Shown: positions 49,803 to 59,295, numbered from the stretch's first letter. The stretch: 64,000 bases of DNA from Saccharospirillum impatiens DSM 12546 (GCF_000423605.1 NZ_AUIH01000024.1:17117-81116), one strand, 5' to 3'. Numbers and translations are program-made. Notes: generated from the letters alone by a model not told the origin.

Positions 49803-51203
49803 ATGCACACGTTAAAAGTGATCGCCGGAATCGCGATCAGCGGCCTTATTCTGGCTGGCTGCGAATCCAACAGCGACGATGATGACACCACTGCGAAAGC
49901 ATCCCTGCGCGTCTTGCACGCGTCTGAAAACTCACCGGCGGTTAATGTCTACCTGAACGACGCCATGTCGCCTGCGGTAGACACCCTGGGCTACGGTTCC
50001 GCCTCTGCTCTGGCGGAAGTAGACGCCGGCACCTATGCCACTGATGTCTTCGGGATTCTCCCGGGTGGGGCAGACACGGCCGATGCGGTCATCGACACCG
50101 AACTGACGCTGGAAGCTGACGTGACCTATACCGTCGTAGCCGTCAATCCGCTGGCCAGCATCAGCGCCAAAGTATTCAGCGACGATGGCTCCGAACAGGA
50201 CAGCAGCAAAGTACGCGTTCAAGTCGCTCACCTGGCACCAGATGCGCCTGCGGTTGACGTTCACGTAACCGCTCCCGGAGCCACTTTAACTGCCAACACG
50301 GTTTTGGGCACTCTGGAATTCACGTCCGGTTCTGATTTACTGGGTCCGACCCTGGTCGATGAAGGCTCTTACCAGATTCGCGTCACAGCTCAGGGCAGCC
50401 TTGACCCAGTTTATGATTCCGGTTCGCTGGAACTGACGGCTGGCAGTGACTTGTTCATCGGTGCCATTCCCAATATGTCGGGTGTCGGGGAATCGCCCAT
50501 CGCTTTGAGCGTGTCAGATGACAGCACCAGTAGCATCATTTTTGATGCGAACACCGCTGCTGTTCGTGCTGTACACAACGCGTCAGATGTCGGTGAAGTA
50601 GATATCTTCGCCGCTGCAGACGATGATTCGGATACACTTGACGTCACTGATTTCAGCAATGGCAATGCCCTGTTTGCAGATGTCACCTATCCTGCGATTT
50701 CAGCTTATGCTGAAGTTGGCCCGGGTGATTATGATGTGGCTGTTAGCGCCAACAACACCGATGCCGCCATCTCTGCGGAAGGCGTCACGCTGTCTAGTGG
50801 CACAAGCTACACCGTTTTTGCGATGGGAACGGCAGCCAGTGACGATACCGACCTGGAGCTGGTTCCTTACGTTGACGACCGCCGCTCAATCGCTACGGCA
50901 GCTAAGATCCGTATCATTCACGGTTCGGCCGCCACAGCGGACGTTGATCTCTATGCAACCGCAGGCACAGACATCACCAATGAAGACCCGGCCTTTGCAG
51001 ACGTTGCCTATAAGGCCAGCACGGGTTTCATCGAATTAGCGGCAGGCACCTACAACTTCACGGTAACCCCTGCCAACAGCAAAACCATCGCTGTTCAAGC
51101 TGAACTGGTGCTAGAAGCCGGTGATATTGTCACGGTATGGGCAAGGGATGCGGGAGCTGCCGTCGAATTGAGCGTTCAAGACGACAGCCCAGCTGCGCCA
51201 TAA
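49803..51203 (+). CDS. DUF4397-type repeat lipoprotein
   Basis: Secreted lipoprotein of unknown function. The ATG at 49803 has GGAAGGA upstream and begins a lipoprotein signal (MHTLKVIAGIAISGLILAGC) with the lipidated Cys at residue 20. A short acidic linker SNSDDDD follows, then four related beta-rich repeats starting near residues 34, 136, 252 and 367. Each opens with a pattern like VR(V)xHxSxxxxxVD(V)(Y/F), seen as SLRVLHASENSPAVNVY and KIRIIHGSAATADVDLY. This layout matches DUF4397. The protein is acidic, 466 residues, probably on the outer membrane or periplasmic side. Confidence 0.85.
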   Translation: MHTLKVIAGIAISGLILAGCESNSDDDDTTAKASLRVLHASENSPAVNVYLNDAMSPAVDTLGYGSASALAEVDAGTYATDVFGILPGGADTADAVIDTELTLEADVTYTVVAVNPLASISAKVFSDDGSEQDSSKVRVQVAHLAPDAPAVDVHVTAPGATLTANTVLGTLEFTSGSDLLGPTLVDEGSYQIRVTAQGSLDPVYDSGSLELTAGSDLFIGAIPNMSGVGESPIALSVSDDSTSSIIFDANTAAVRAVHNASDVGEVDIFAAADDDSDTLDVTDFSNGNALFADVTYPAISAYAEVGPGDYDVAVSANNTDAAISAEGVTLSSGTSYTVFAMGTAASDDTDLELVPYVDDRRSIATAAKIRIIHGSAATADVDLYATAGTDITNEDPAFADVAYKASTGFIELAAGTYNFTVTPANSKTIAVQAELVLEAGDIVTVWARDAGAAVELSVQDDSPAAP

Positions 51204-51270
51204 CGTGTTCGGTAAAAACAACGGGAAAAGTGACTGTTGCTGACTGTTTGACAGAGTATAAATCCCTCTA

Positions 51271-51298
51271 CAAGGGCCGCATAAAGCGGCCCTTTTTA
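51271..51298 (+). terminator. Rho-independent terminator after the DUF4397 gene
   Basis: AAGGGCCGC, loop ATAAA, GCGGCCCTTTTT: a 9-bp GC-rich stem with a T run, about 70 bp after the stop codon. It lies between two converging genes and on the minus strand could also serve the CBS gene. Confidence 0.85.
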
Positions 51299-51313
51299 AC
51301 GACTGACGACGCG

Positions 51314-51739
51314 TCACCCCTCTTGTTTTTGACGACTCACCCGCTCCATCGTTTTCAGAATATCCCGCCAACTGACCATACCCAGCGGCTGGTTACCCTG
51401 AGACACAACCGGCAAGCAGGAGATCTTGTTTCGGTTAAACAAGCTGATGGCATCAGTCAGCGAGGCTTCCGGCGAGATGGTAATCGGGTCGCGGGTCATC
51501 ACCTGATGTGCCCGTCGAAACAGAGTACTGGTATCCCGGGTTTGCTCTGACGGTGTACCCACGTAAGGTGACAACGCTTTGAGAATATCCCGGTCAGAGA
51601 CGATACCCTTGAGAATGCCGCGCTCGGTGACCAGCAAATGGTGAAACCGGTGCTCCTCAAACAGCTCACGCATGCGCCCCACGGTATCCTCCATGCCGAC
51701 GACGACCGGATGTGGATTCATGATTTTCTTAACACTCAT
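51314..51739 (-). CDS. CBS-domain protein
   Basis: 141 residues made almost entirely of a CBS-domain pair: the first starts SVKKIMNPHPVVVGMEDTVG and includes GILKGIVSDRDILKAL; the second starts AHQVMTRDPITISPEASLTD and includes GMVSWRDILKTMERV. Such proteins bind adenine nucleotides and regulate a partner. No partner gene is fused or adjacent, so the target is unknown. Confidence 0.88.
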   Translation of the reverse strand: MSVKKIMNPHPVVVGMEDTVGRMRELFEEHRFHHLLVTERGILKGIVSDRDILKALSPYVGTPSEQTRDTSTLFRRAHQVMTRDPITISPEASLTDAISLFNRNKISCLPVVSQGNQPLGMVSWRDILKTMERVSRQKQEG

Positions 51740-51829
51740 AACCCTTTCCCATGCTGCTAACCTTTGCTACAGCATAGCGCTATCGCTTTTGAGTGTCTGC
51801 ATCATCGCGCAGGCTCTCGCCTGACCGCG

Positions 51830-52480
51830 TCAGTCGAGCCCTTCACCCTGCCGTATAGAACGCATCTGTTCAAAAGCGATGGCCAGCCCGCCCTCTTCGC
51901 GTGTCGCCTCAATGGTGCCATTACCGTTTTCATCGACACCGTTGATCATGGCGTTGATCAGCCAGGCCATGTCATTAAGCGATTCCTGCGCAGCTGCCAC
52001 CGAACGGGCCTCGAGCGCGCCATTACCGGCGCGAACAGCCAGCTTGGCCAGCGATTCGGCGTTGCGCAACGGGTTACGAACCCGAAGGTTATTATTGATA
52101 ATGTTGTCGGATGCGCCTGGCGACTGGGCCGCATACAGGGTGTGCTTCTCAGCACCATCGGCCCCCTCAATCACCCCAAAACCAAGACCTGGCCCAGCGT
52201 CTTGCTCTTCCGGGTCCAGTGCATGCAAGGCATGACCGACATGCATCTTAAGGGCAGCAAGGTCACCTTCATGCCCTTGCGCCAGAGTGACATGGGTCAT
52301 CGCAATCTCGGCTTCCTGCATGGCCACCGTCATAAACCCAACCTGATTGGGCGCTTCGGGCCAGGATGTGGACACGTGTTCAAGGTGCATGTGCGCCACA
52401 TTCATGGTGGATTCGGCCTGTACACCACTCACCAGGCCAAAGACCGCACAACCGATCAGATTTACCGCTATTCGCTTCAT
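51830..52480 (-). CDS. Histidine-rich secreted protein with an EF-hand-like loop, unknown function
   Basis: 216 residues from the ATG at 52480. A signal peptide covers about 1-22 (cleavage after VQA). The mature part is rich in histidine near its N-terminus (His30, 32, 35, 63, 70, 80, 83, 86), including HMHLEH and HVGHALHALDP. Near the C-terminus DENGNGTIE (183-191) looks like a calcium-binding EF-hand loop. There is no CxxCH, so it is not a c-type cytochrome. I do not recognise the family. Metal binding in the periplasm is an inference. Confidence 0.7.
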   Translation of the reverse strand: MKRIAVNLIGCAVFGLVSGVQAESTMNVAHMHLEHVSTSWPEAPNQVGFMTVAMQEAEIAMTHVTLAQGHEGDLAALKMHVGHALHALDPEEQDAGPGLGFGVIEGADGAEKHTLYAAQSPGASDNIINNNLRVRNPLRNAESLAKLAVRAGNGALEARSVAAAQESLNDMAWLINAMINGVDENGNGTIEATREEGGLAIAFEQMRSIRQGEGLD

Positions 52481-52563
52481 CAAAGACTACCTTTTCCAGA
52501 AATCATGTTGGTTAGACGAAGCCTAGCGGGTTTTGGATGCAATGAACGATAAAAAAGCGACGC

Positions 52564-53019
52564 TCAGCTTTTTCCCACGTGGCGAGCGAGGTAGCTGTCC
52601 AGTTTATTGGCAAACGCCATTCGGTCCGTATTATCCATCGTCTTCTGGCCTCCCGACTGAATGCCGCTGGCGCGCATCGTTTCCATGAAATCACGAACGT
52701 TCAGCCTGCCCCGAATATTCTCCCGGGTGTAGGCTTCCCCCCGGTGACTCAGGGCGCTGGCGCCTTTTTCAATCACCTCTGCCGCCAGGGGAATATCGCT
52801 GGTGATGACCAGATCGTCAGTTTCCGCCAAGCGCACAATCTCATTGTCGGCCACGTCAAACCCGGCTGGCACCTGCACCGAACTCACGTATTTCGACGGC
52901 GGTGTTTTGATGTACTGATTGGCCACAAAGGTGGTCTGAACCTGCGTCCGCTCGGCCGCCCGTACAATGATGTCGCGAATCACTGTAGGGCAAGCATCGG
53001 CGTCTACCCAAATTCGCAT
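52564..53019 (-). CDS. UPF0178 family protein (YaiI-like)
   Basis: 151 residues from the ATG at 53019. It begins [20 protein letters not shown], the DADACP motif of the UPF0178 family, which has a PIN-like fold. Further conserved parts are [20 protein letters not shown] and [20 protein letters not shown]. The biochemical function is not established. Its start follows the puuB stop by one base, so it is likely co-transcribed and translationally coupled. Confidence 0.88.
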   Translation of the reverse strand: MRIWVDADACPTVIRDIIVRAAERTQVQTTFVANQYIKTPPSKYVSSVQVPAGFDVADNEIVRLAETDDLVITSDIPLAAEVIEKGASALSHRGEAYTRENIRGRLNVRDFMETMRASGIQSGGQKTMDNTDRMAFANKLDSYLARHVGKS

Positions 53020-53020
53020 G

Positions 53021-54307
53021 TCAGATTCCCAGTTTATCCCGCAACCCATAGTAGGTCGCCCCAATCGCCGTATAGGGCGCACGGAACAACTGACCACCCG
53101 GAAAGCGGAAGTGCTTCAGGCTAGCAAAGGCATCGAAGCGTTCAGCCTGGCCACGCAGGGCTTCGGCGATTAGTTTGCCCGCCAGGTGGGTCGTCGTTAC
53201 ACCGTGGCCACTGTAGCCCTGGGCGTAATAGATGTTGTCACCGATGCGGCCAAATTGGGGTAAGCGACTCATGGTGAGCAGGAAATCACCGCCCCAGGCG
53301 TAATCGAGTTTGACGCCCGCCAGTTTCGGGAAAATCGTTTCCAGGTGCGGGCGCAAGAAGCGTTCGATGGAATCCGGATCGCCACCGCCATAGGTAACAC
53401 CGCCACCGTAGAGCAAGCGGAAATCACCGGTGATGCGGTAATAATCCAGCTTGTAATTGCAATCTTCCACGCATTCCAGGTGCGGAATCAGCTCACGGGC
53501 CCGTTCTTCCCCGAGCACTTCAGTGGCGACGATCTGAGTGCCACAGGGCATCGACTTGGCCGCCAGTTCCGGCACCAGATTCCCGAGATAGGCATTGCCT
53601 GCCACCATGACGTATTTGGCACGCACCTGGCCCCGGTCGGTATGCACAACCGGTTCAGCGCCCCGGTCGATTTTCACCACCGGTGAGTCTTCAAAAATCT
53701 GTCCGCCGTGTTGCTCAATAGCAGCCGCCTCCCCCAGCGCAAGATTCAGCGGGTGGATATGACCACCGCGATTGTCGCGCAGGCCGCCGATGTATTGATC
53801 GGATTTGACCACCTCGCGAACCGCATTCTGATCCAGAAAATCGAGCTGAGTATGACCATAGCGTTCCCACAGGGCTTTCTGTTCCTGCAGTTCATGCAAC
53901 TGGCGCTTGTTAAACGCCACAAACACACCGCCATCGCGATAATCGCAATCGATGTTGTAGTCGCGAATGCGCTGACGAATGATGTCCGCCCCTTCAAACG
54001 CCATACCGCCCAGCATTTTGGCGGTATCCATGCCGTAGTTTTTTTCGATCACATCAATATCGCGGCTGTAGCTGTTGACCAACTGGCCGCCATTGCGACC
54101 ACTGGCACCAAAGCCAACACGCGCCGCTTCCAGCACCACCACTTTAAAACCGGCTTCCGCCAGATGCAGGGCTGTGGACAAGCCGGTAAAACCAGCTCCA
54201 ATCACACAGACATCGGTTTGTATCGACTCGGTCAATGCCGGGCGGTCGGGAGTCGGGTTCGCACTGGCGGCGTAATAGGAACCGGTATGTTCGGTACGAC
54301 GGGTCAT
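53021..54307 (-). CDS. puuB: FAD-dependent gamma-glutamylputrescine oxidase (PuuB-like)
   Basis: DAO-family flavoprotein that oxidises gamma-glutamylputrescine to the aldehyde with release of ammonia and H2O2. The ATG at 54307 has GGAG upstream and gives 428 residues starting [20 protein letters not shown]. The FAD dinucleotide fold is [20 protein letters not shown], and [20 protein letters not shown] and [20 protein letters not shown] are typical. Related oxidases act on other amines, so substrate is inferred from the neighbouring puu genes. Confidence 0.87.
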   Translation of the reverse strand: MTRRTEHTGSYYAASANPTPDRPALTESIQTDVCVIGAGFTGLSTALHLAEAGFKVVVLEAARVGFGASGRNGGQLVNSYSRDIDVIEKNYGMDTAKMLGGMAFEGADIIRQRIRDYNIDCDYRDGGVFVAFNKRQLHELQEQKALWERYGHTQLDFLDQNAVREVVKSDQYIGGLRDNRGGHIHPLNLALGEAAAIEQHGGQIFEDSPVVKIDRGAEPVVHTDRGQVRAKYVMVAGNAYLGNLVPELAAKSMPCGTQIVATEVLGEERARELIPHLECVEDCNYKLDYYRITGDFRLLYGGGVTYGGGDPDSIERFLRPHLETIFPKLAGVKLDYAWGGDFLLTMSRLPQFGRIGDNIYYAQGYSGHGVTTTHLAGKLIAEALRGQAERFDAFASLKHFRFPGGQLFRAPYTAIGATYYGLRDKLGI

Positions 54308-54357
54308 CTGGGGCTCCACTATCAAAGGAAAGGGGGACTTTGGTAACTTAAGCTCAA

Positions 54358-54498
54358 CTGGGAGTCATAGTTCCGCAGCGGCTACCGGGTATACCCCTGT
54401 GGGGTCGGCGTGAATCCATCCATGGAGCCTAGTCCGCAGCATCCATGCTGCGGACTACCCCACAGGGGTACACCCGGCACCCGCTGCTGGTCTCCCAG
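54358..54498. repeat. Palindromic intergenic repeat, copy 3
   Basis: Core 54376-54486 with outer 7-bp arms CTGGGAG/CTCCCAG (54358-54498). The arms ACCGGGTATACCCCTGTGGGG and the opposite strand pair with one mismatch. The core carries GGCGTGAATCCATCCATGG and the perfect inner palindrome CCGCAGCATCCATGCTGCGG. It occupies most of the 225-bp gap between mmsA and puuB. Confidence 0.85.
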
Positions 54499-54532
54499 GC
54501 AAACGCTAAAACCTTAAAATACTCAGTCAATA

Positions 54533-56020
54533 CTATTCCATAGTCGGCATGACGAAATCAGCACCCATGTCGCCTACCGGCCAGCGTGCAGTCACCGCCT
54601 TGCGACGTGTATAGAATCGTACGCCTTCCATGCCATGCATGTGGCTGCCACCAAACAAAGAACGCTTCCAGCCACCGAAGGAGTGGAACGCCATGGGCAC
54701 CGGAATGGGCACATTCACGCCGACCATGCCGACCTGGATATCGTGGGTGAACTGCCGAGCCGCGCCACCGCTGCGGGTATAAATGGAGGTGCCATTTCCG
54801 TATTCGTGGGCATTGATCAGCTTCACCGCACTGACGTAATCCGGCACCCGGACCACGCACAACACCGGGCCAAAAATCTCTTCCTGATAAATACTCATGT
54901 CCGGTGTCACATGGTCGAACAGGCAACCGCCGATGAAGTAGCCAGCCTCGTGGCCGGGGACTTTGTGGCCGCGGCCATCAACCACCAGAGTAGCGCCTTC
55001 TTTAACGCCGGCATCGACATAGCCAGTGACCTTGGCCAGGTGTTCCCGGGTGACCAGCGGGCCCATATCCAGCCCTTTTTCGGCGCCATTGCCAATTTTC
55101 AGGGTGCGGGCTTTTTCGGCCAGCTTATCGACCAGCTCATCGGCAATATCACCCACGGCCACGGCCACAGAGATCGCCATGCAGCGCTCGCCGGCCGAGC
55201 CAAATGCCGCACCGGTCAGGGCATTGACCGCGCCGTCGATATCCGCATCGGGCATAACCACCAGATGGTTTTTGGCACCACCGAGGGCCTGTACGCGTTT
55301 GCCATGGGCACTGGCCGTGCTGTAAATGTACTCGGCAATCGGCGTGGAGCCAACAAAGCTCACCGCCTGAATGGCCGGGTGGGTCAGCAACACATCAACC
55401 GCCTCTTTGTCGCCATTGACCACGTTGAACACGCCATCCGGCAATCCCGCTTCTTTCAGCCATTCGGCGACCAGCAGCGGTGCACTCGGGTCTTTCTCCG
55501 ACGGTTTCATAATGAAGGTATTGCCGCAAGCAATGGCGACAGGCCACATCCACATGGGCACCATGGCCGGGAAATTAAACGGAGAAATACCGGCAACCAC
55601 GCCCAGCGGCTGATTGACCGTCCAGGCATCAACACCCCGCCCGACTTGCTCGGTCATCTCGCCTTTAAGCAGGTGCGGAATGCCGCAGGCAAACTCCACG
55701 ACCTCCATACCCCGCACGACTTCGCCTCGCGCGTCTTCAAACACCTTGCCATGCTCGGCGCTGATAACCCGGGCGAGCTCATCCAGCCGCTCTTCCAGCA
55801 GCATTTTAAAGCGGAACAGAATCCGCGACCGGTTCAGGGGTGTGGTCGCTGACCAATCGATAAACGCCGTTTTCGCTGCCTGGATTGCGCCATCGACTTC
55901 CGCGCTGCTGGCCAGCGACACCTCGGCACTCTGTTCACCCAGAGCCGGATTAAACACCGGGCCGGAACGCTTGCTCGGCGCGGTGGTCGCGCCGTTGATA
56001 AAGTGGGTAATCTGTTTCAT
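54533..56020 (-). CDS. mmsA: CoA-acylating (methyl)malonate-semialdehyde dehydrogenase
   Basis: Converts malonate semialdehyde to acetyl-CoA, or methylmalonate semialdehyde to propionyl-CoA. The 495 residues begin [20 protein letters not shown]. MmsA hallmarks are INQPLGV-type [20 protein letters not shown], the catalytic Cys in [18 protein letters not shown] and the C-terminal half [20 protein letters not shown]. It is 59 bp after the omega-aminotransferase gene, so the pair most likely degrades beta-alanine. Confidence 0.94.
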   Translation of the reverse strand: MKQITHFINGATTAPSKRSGPVFNPALGEQSAEVSLASSAEVDGAIQAAKTAFIDWSATTPLNRSRILFRFKMLLEERLDELARVISAEHGKVFEDARGEVVRGMEVVEFACGIPHLLKGEMTEQVGRGVDAWTVNQPLGVVAGISPFNFPAMVPMWMWPVAIACGNTFIMKPSEKDPSAPLLVAEWLKEAGLPDGVFNVVNGDKEAVDVLLTHPAIQAVSFVGSTPIAEYIYSTASAHGKRVQALGGAKNHLVVMPDADIDGAVNALTGAAFGSAGERCMAISVAVAVGDIADELVDKLAEKARTLKIGNGAEKGLDMGPLVTREHLAKVTGYVDAGVKEGATLVVDGRGHKVPGHEAGYFIGGCLFDHVTPDMSIYQEEIFGPVLCVVRVPDYVSAVKLINAHEYGNGTSIYTRSGGAARQFTHDIQVGMVGVNVPIPVPMAFHSFGGWKRSLFGGSHMHGMEGVRFYTRRKAVTARWPVGDMGADFVMPTME

Positions 56021-56079
56021 AAGTCGTTGATCTCGAATTCAGGGGAGGGGTCCGGGCCGGGACATTGCCCGGCTTCGTG

Positions 56080-57444
56080 TCAGTCGGTGGCTTCTATGGC
56101 CGCTTTCAGGGTCGTTATCAACTCGTCGATCTGCGCCTCATTGATGATCAGCGGCGGTGACATGGCAATGGTGTCACCGGTGCAGCGCACCAGCGCATTG
56201 CCTTTCCAGTAGCAATGATGGAACACATCATAGCCGCGGGCGCCAGGGGCCTCGCGAGACTCCAGTTCCACCGCACCTATCAGGCCAATGTTGCGTATGT
56301 CTTTGACATTGCGCGTGCCTTTCAGACTGTGCAACGCCTCTTCCCAGATCGGTTCCATCGCCAGGGTGCGTTCAAACAAGCCTTCCTGCTCATAGATGTC
56401 CAGCGTGGCCAGGCCGGCTGCTGCTGCTACCGGGTGGCCGGAATAGGTGTAACCGTGGAACAACTCAATGACCGATTCCGGTCCGTGCATAAAGGCATCG
56501 TGAATAAAGTCGGCAGCGAACACAGCGCCCATGGGGATAGCCCCGTTGGTCAGGCCTTTAGCCGTGGTCATCAGATCGGGCGTCACGCCAAATCGATTCG
56601 CCGCAAAGGGTTGGCCGACCCGACCAAAGCCGGTAATGACTTCATCGAAAATCAGCAGGATACCGTGCTGGCGAGTCAGATCACGCAACCGTTGCAAATA
56701 CCCTTTTGGCGGCAAAATCACACCGGCTGAGCCAGCGACCGGTTCAACGATCACCGCTGCGATGGTCTCGGCGCCGTGCAGCGCTATCATCCGTTCAAGA
56801 TCCTGAACCAGATCCGCACCGTGTTCCGGCAGCCCGCGACTGAACGCATTTTCCGGCAACAGGGTGTGGCGCATATGGTCAACACCGTTCAAGCCCATAC
56901 CGAACGCTTTGCGGTTATTCACCAGACCGCCCACGGAGATACCGCCAAAACCAACCCCATGGTATCCCCGCTCGCGGCCAATCAGGCGAGTTCGTTCGCC
57001 ATGGCCGCATGCCCGATGATAGGCCAGCGCTATTTTTAAAGCGGTATCGACCGACTCGGAACCCGAGTTGGTAAAAAACACTTTATTGATGCCAGCAGGG
57101 GTGTGTTTGATCAGCCGCTCAGCCAGTTCAAACGGCTTGGGGTGACCCATCTGGAACGTCGGCGCGTAATCCATTTCGCTGATCTGGCGGGCGACGGCAT
57201 CCGAAATGTGCTGTCGGCCGTGGCCGGCATTCACACACCAGAGACCGGCAGTGCCGTCGAGCAAGCTGCGACCGTCTTCACTGGTGTAATGCATGCCTTG
57301 CGCACCCACCATCAGCCTGGGTTCAGCCTTAAACTGACGGTTCGCGGTAAACGGCATCCAAAAAGCATCCGTTTTGGTTGGCTTGCCAACCTGGTCGGCC
57401 GGTGCGGCTTGCTGCTGCGACGTGTTTTCAGGGGTTTGGGTCAT
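56080..57444 (-). CDS. bauA: Beta-alanine--pyruvate (omega-amino acid) aminotransferase
   Basis: Class III PLP aminotransferase. The ATG at 57444 (MTQTPENTSQQQAAPADQVG) is chosen; upstream codons of the open frame are unlike the family. The 454 residues include FWMPFTANRQFKAEPRLMVG, FFTNSGSESVDTALKIALAY, GRERGYHGVGFGGISVGGL, DEVITGFGRVGQPFAANRFG and the PLP-Lys in TTAKGLTNGAIPMGAV. These match omega-amino acid:pyruvate aminotransferases such as BauA. Pairing with mmsA supports beta-alanine as substrate. Confidence 0.9.
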   Translation of the reverse strand: MTQTPENTSQQQAAPADQVGKPTKTDAFWMPFTANRQFKAEPRLMVGAQGMHYTSEDGRSLLDGTAGLWCVNAGHGRQHISDAVARQISEMDYAPTFQMGHPKPFELAERLIKHTPAGINKVFFTNSGSESVDTALKIALAYHRACGHGERTRLIGRERGYHGVGFGGISVGGLVNNRKAFGMGLNGVDHMRHTLLPENAFSRGLPEHGADLVQDLERMIALHGAETIAAVIVEPVAGSAGVILPPKGYLQRLRDLTRQHGILLIFDEVITGFGRVGQPFAANRFGVTPDLMTTAKGLTNGAIPMGAVFAADFIHDAFMHGPESVIELFHGYTYSGHPVAAAAGLATLDIYEQEGLFERTLAMEPIWEEALHSLKGTRNVKDIRNIGLIGAVELESREAPGARGYDVFHHCYWKGNALVRCTGDTIAMSPPLIINEAQIDELITTLKAAIEATD

Positions 57445-57736
57445 GACCGTTCTCACTCTTACGGGACCGGACGCCACCGTCCGGGTCGCGTCAAGATGTT
57501 TGTTATTTCGAACACACAGGGGCCAGTGTATGTAAATTAAATAAAACATCAAGCCCCGCTTCAGCCGTGATTCGATACAGGCATCAAGGCATATCGGCTA
57601 ATAGCCTCAGGTCATAAAAGCCAGCCAAACCGCGCATCTGATACAGCCCCAATGCGTTCAATATATTGAAACCCGGCTAGTGACTAAGGTAAGGTGGCGT
57701 GCAATAAGAATGACGCCGACAAGCAGGTTAACCACA
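57445..57736. promoter_or_regulatory. Divergent regulatory region between bauA and puuC
   Basis: 292 bp with no gene. The site at 57530-57550 is identical at 19 of 21 positions to 42795-42815 (consensus TWAATTAWATAAAACATC within it), inside an AT-rich patch. A weaker related word lies at 57494-57515. This suggests one regulator acts on both divergent promoter regions. Promoter hexamers are not clear. Confidence 0.55.
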
Positions 57737-59227
57737 ATGACAGATACTCTTGAATACTGGACCCAACGCGCCGACGAGCTCAAATTTGAAGGCCGCGCCT
57801 TTATCAACGGCCAATACCAGGACGCCCAGTCGGGCGAGACTTTTCCAAACCGCAGCCCGATCGACAACCGGCTACTCACCGACGTCGCCGCCTGCGACAG
57901 CGCTGATGCCGACCTGACCGTACGCCACGCCCGGGCGGCGTTTGACGACGGGCGCTGGTCGCAGCTGCCACCGGCCAAGCGTAAAAGCATTCTGCTGCGC
58001 TTTGCTGCCCTGGTTAAGAAACATGGCGAAGAGCTGGCCCTGCTGGAAACCTTGGACATGGGCAAACCCATTTCCGATGCCCGCAATGTCGACATTCCCG
58101 CCACCAGCCGCAGCCTGCAATGGTCTGCCGAGGCCATCGATAAATTGTACGATGAAATCGCCCCGACCGGCCCGGGAGAACTCGGCCTGGTCTCACGCGA
58201 AGCGGTCGGTGTCGTCGCAGCCATCGTGCCCTGGAACTTCCCGATGATCATGGCCAGCTGGAAAATCGGCCCGGCGCTGGCCATGGGCAACTCCGTTATC
58301 CTGAAACCGTCGGAGAAATCCCCATTGTCCGCCCTGCGTCTGGCGGCGCTGGCCAAAGAAGCCGGTATCCCCGATGGCGTCTTCAACGTGCTGCCCGGGT
58401 TCGGTCACACCGTTGGCAAGGCGCTGGCCCTGCACATGGATGTCGATACCCTGGTGTTCACAGGCTCAACCGCGATCGCCAAGCAACTGATGATTTACGC
58501 CGGTGAATCCAACATGAAGCGGGTCTGGACTGAAGCGGGCGGTAAATCGCCGAACGTCGTTTTCGCCGATGCACCGGACCTCTCTGCGGCCGCCAAAGCC
58601 GCCGCTGAAGGCATCTGTTTCAACATGGGCGAAGTCTGTACAGCCGGTTCCCGTCTTTTGGTCGAGGCCAGCATTGCCGACGAATTTATGGCTGAAGTGC
58701 TGTCAGCCGTGCAAGGCTGGAAACCCGGCAACCCTCTCGACCCGGCCACCAACGTGGGCGCCATCGTCGATGAAACGCAGCTCAAACGGGTTCAGTCGTA
58801 CATTGACACCGGCAAAACTCAGGGAGCACGGCTATCCAGCGGCGGCAATCGGGCCGATTCCGTTGACGGCGGGTTCTTTATGGAGCCAACCGTGTTTGAA
58901 GACGTCACGCGTGACATGACGATCTTTAAAGAAGAGATTTTCGGACCGGTTCTGTCGGTGACAAGGTTTACCGATGAAGCCGACGCTCTGGCCATCGCCA
59001 ACGATTCGATATACGGCCTCGCTGCCGCCGTTTGGACCAGCAACCTCAGCCGCGCGCATCGTTTTGCCCGCGGGTTGCGCGCGGGTTCAGTCTGGGTCAA
59101 TCAATGGGATGGCGGCGACATGACGGCCCCCTTTGGTGGCTACAAGCAATCCGGCAACGGTCGCGACAAATCGCTGCATGCGTTCGACAAGTACAGCGAA
59201 ATCAAAGCCACCTGGATCAAGCTGTAA
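57737..59227 (+). CDS. puuC: Gamma-glutamyl-gamma-aminobutyraldehyde dehydrogenase (PuuC-like)
   Basis: NAD(P)-dependent aldehyde dehydrogenase that oxidises the PuuB product to gamma-glutamyl-GABA. The ATG at 57737 (MTDTLEYWTQRADELKFEGR) gives 496 residues and fits PuuC. Catalytic Glu lies in WTEAGGKSPNVVFADAPDLS and Cys in FNMGEVCTAGSRLLVEAS. The end WDGGDMTAPFGGYKQSGNGR is typical of PuuC/KauB-type enzymes. It is divergent from bauA and likely under the shared operator. Confidence 0.92.
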   Translation: MTDTLEYWTQRADELKFEGRAFINGQYQDAQSGETFPNRSPIDNRLLTDVAACDSADADLTVRHARAAFDDGRWSQLPPAKRKSILLRFAALVKKHGEELALLETLDMGKPISDARNVDIPATSRSLQWSAEAIDKLYDEIAPTGPGELGLVSREAVGVVAAIVPWNFPMIMASWKIGPALAMGNSVILKPSEKSPLSALRLAALAKEAGIPDGVFNVLPGFGHTVGKALALHMDVDTLVFTGSTAIAKQLMIYAGESNMKRVWTEAGGKSPNVVFADAPDLSAAAKAAAEGICFNMGEVCTAGSRLLVEASIADEFMAEVLSAVQGWKPGNPLDPATNVGAIVDETQLKRVQSYIDTGKTQGARLSSGGNRADSVDGGFFMEPTVFEDVTRDMTIFKEEIFGPVLSVTRFTDEADALAIANDSIYGLAAAVWTSNLSRAHRFARGLRAGSVWVNQWDGGDMTAPFGGYKQSGNGRDKSLHAFDKYSEIKATWIKL

Positions 59228-59247
59228 CGTAGGGGAAGAACAAACCA

Positions 59248-59274
59248 GTTGCGCAGTGAAGGTCACTGCGCAAC
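59248..59274 (+). repeat. Hairpin between puuC and the downstream binding-protein-like gene
   Basis: Perfect 12-bp arms GTTGCGCAGTGA/TCACTGCGCAAC around an AGG loop, 20 bp after the puuC stop. There is no T tract, so it may stabilise the puuC mRNA end or reduce readthrough rather than terminate. Confidence 0.6.
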
Positions 59275-59295
59275 CTCAAACGTTGGGCACTGCGG

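Noticed and set aside
54635..55852. Plus-strand open frame of about 405 codons
   Set aside because: Antisense to mmsA, which is fully conserved. Its residue pattern is low-complexity and has no family motif.
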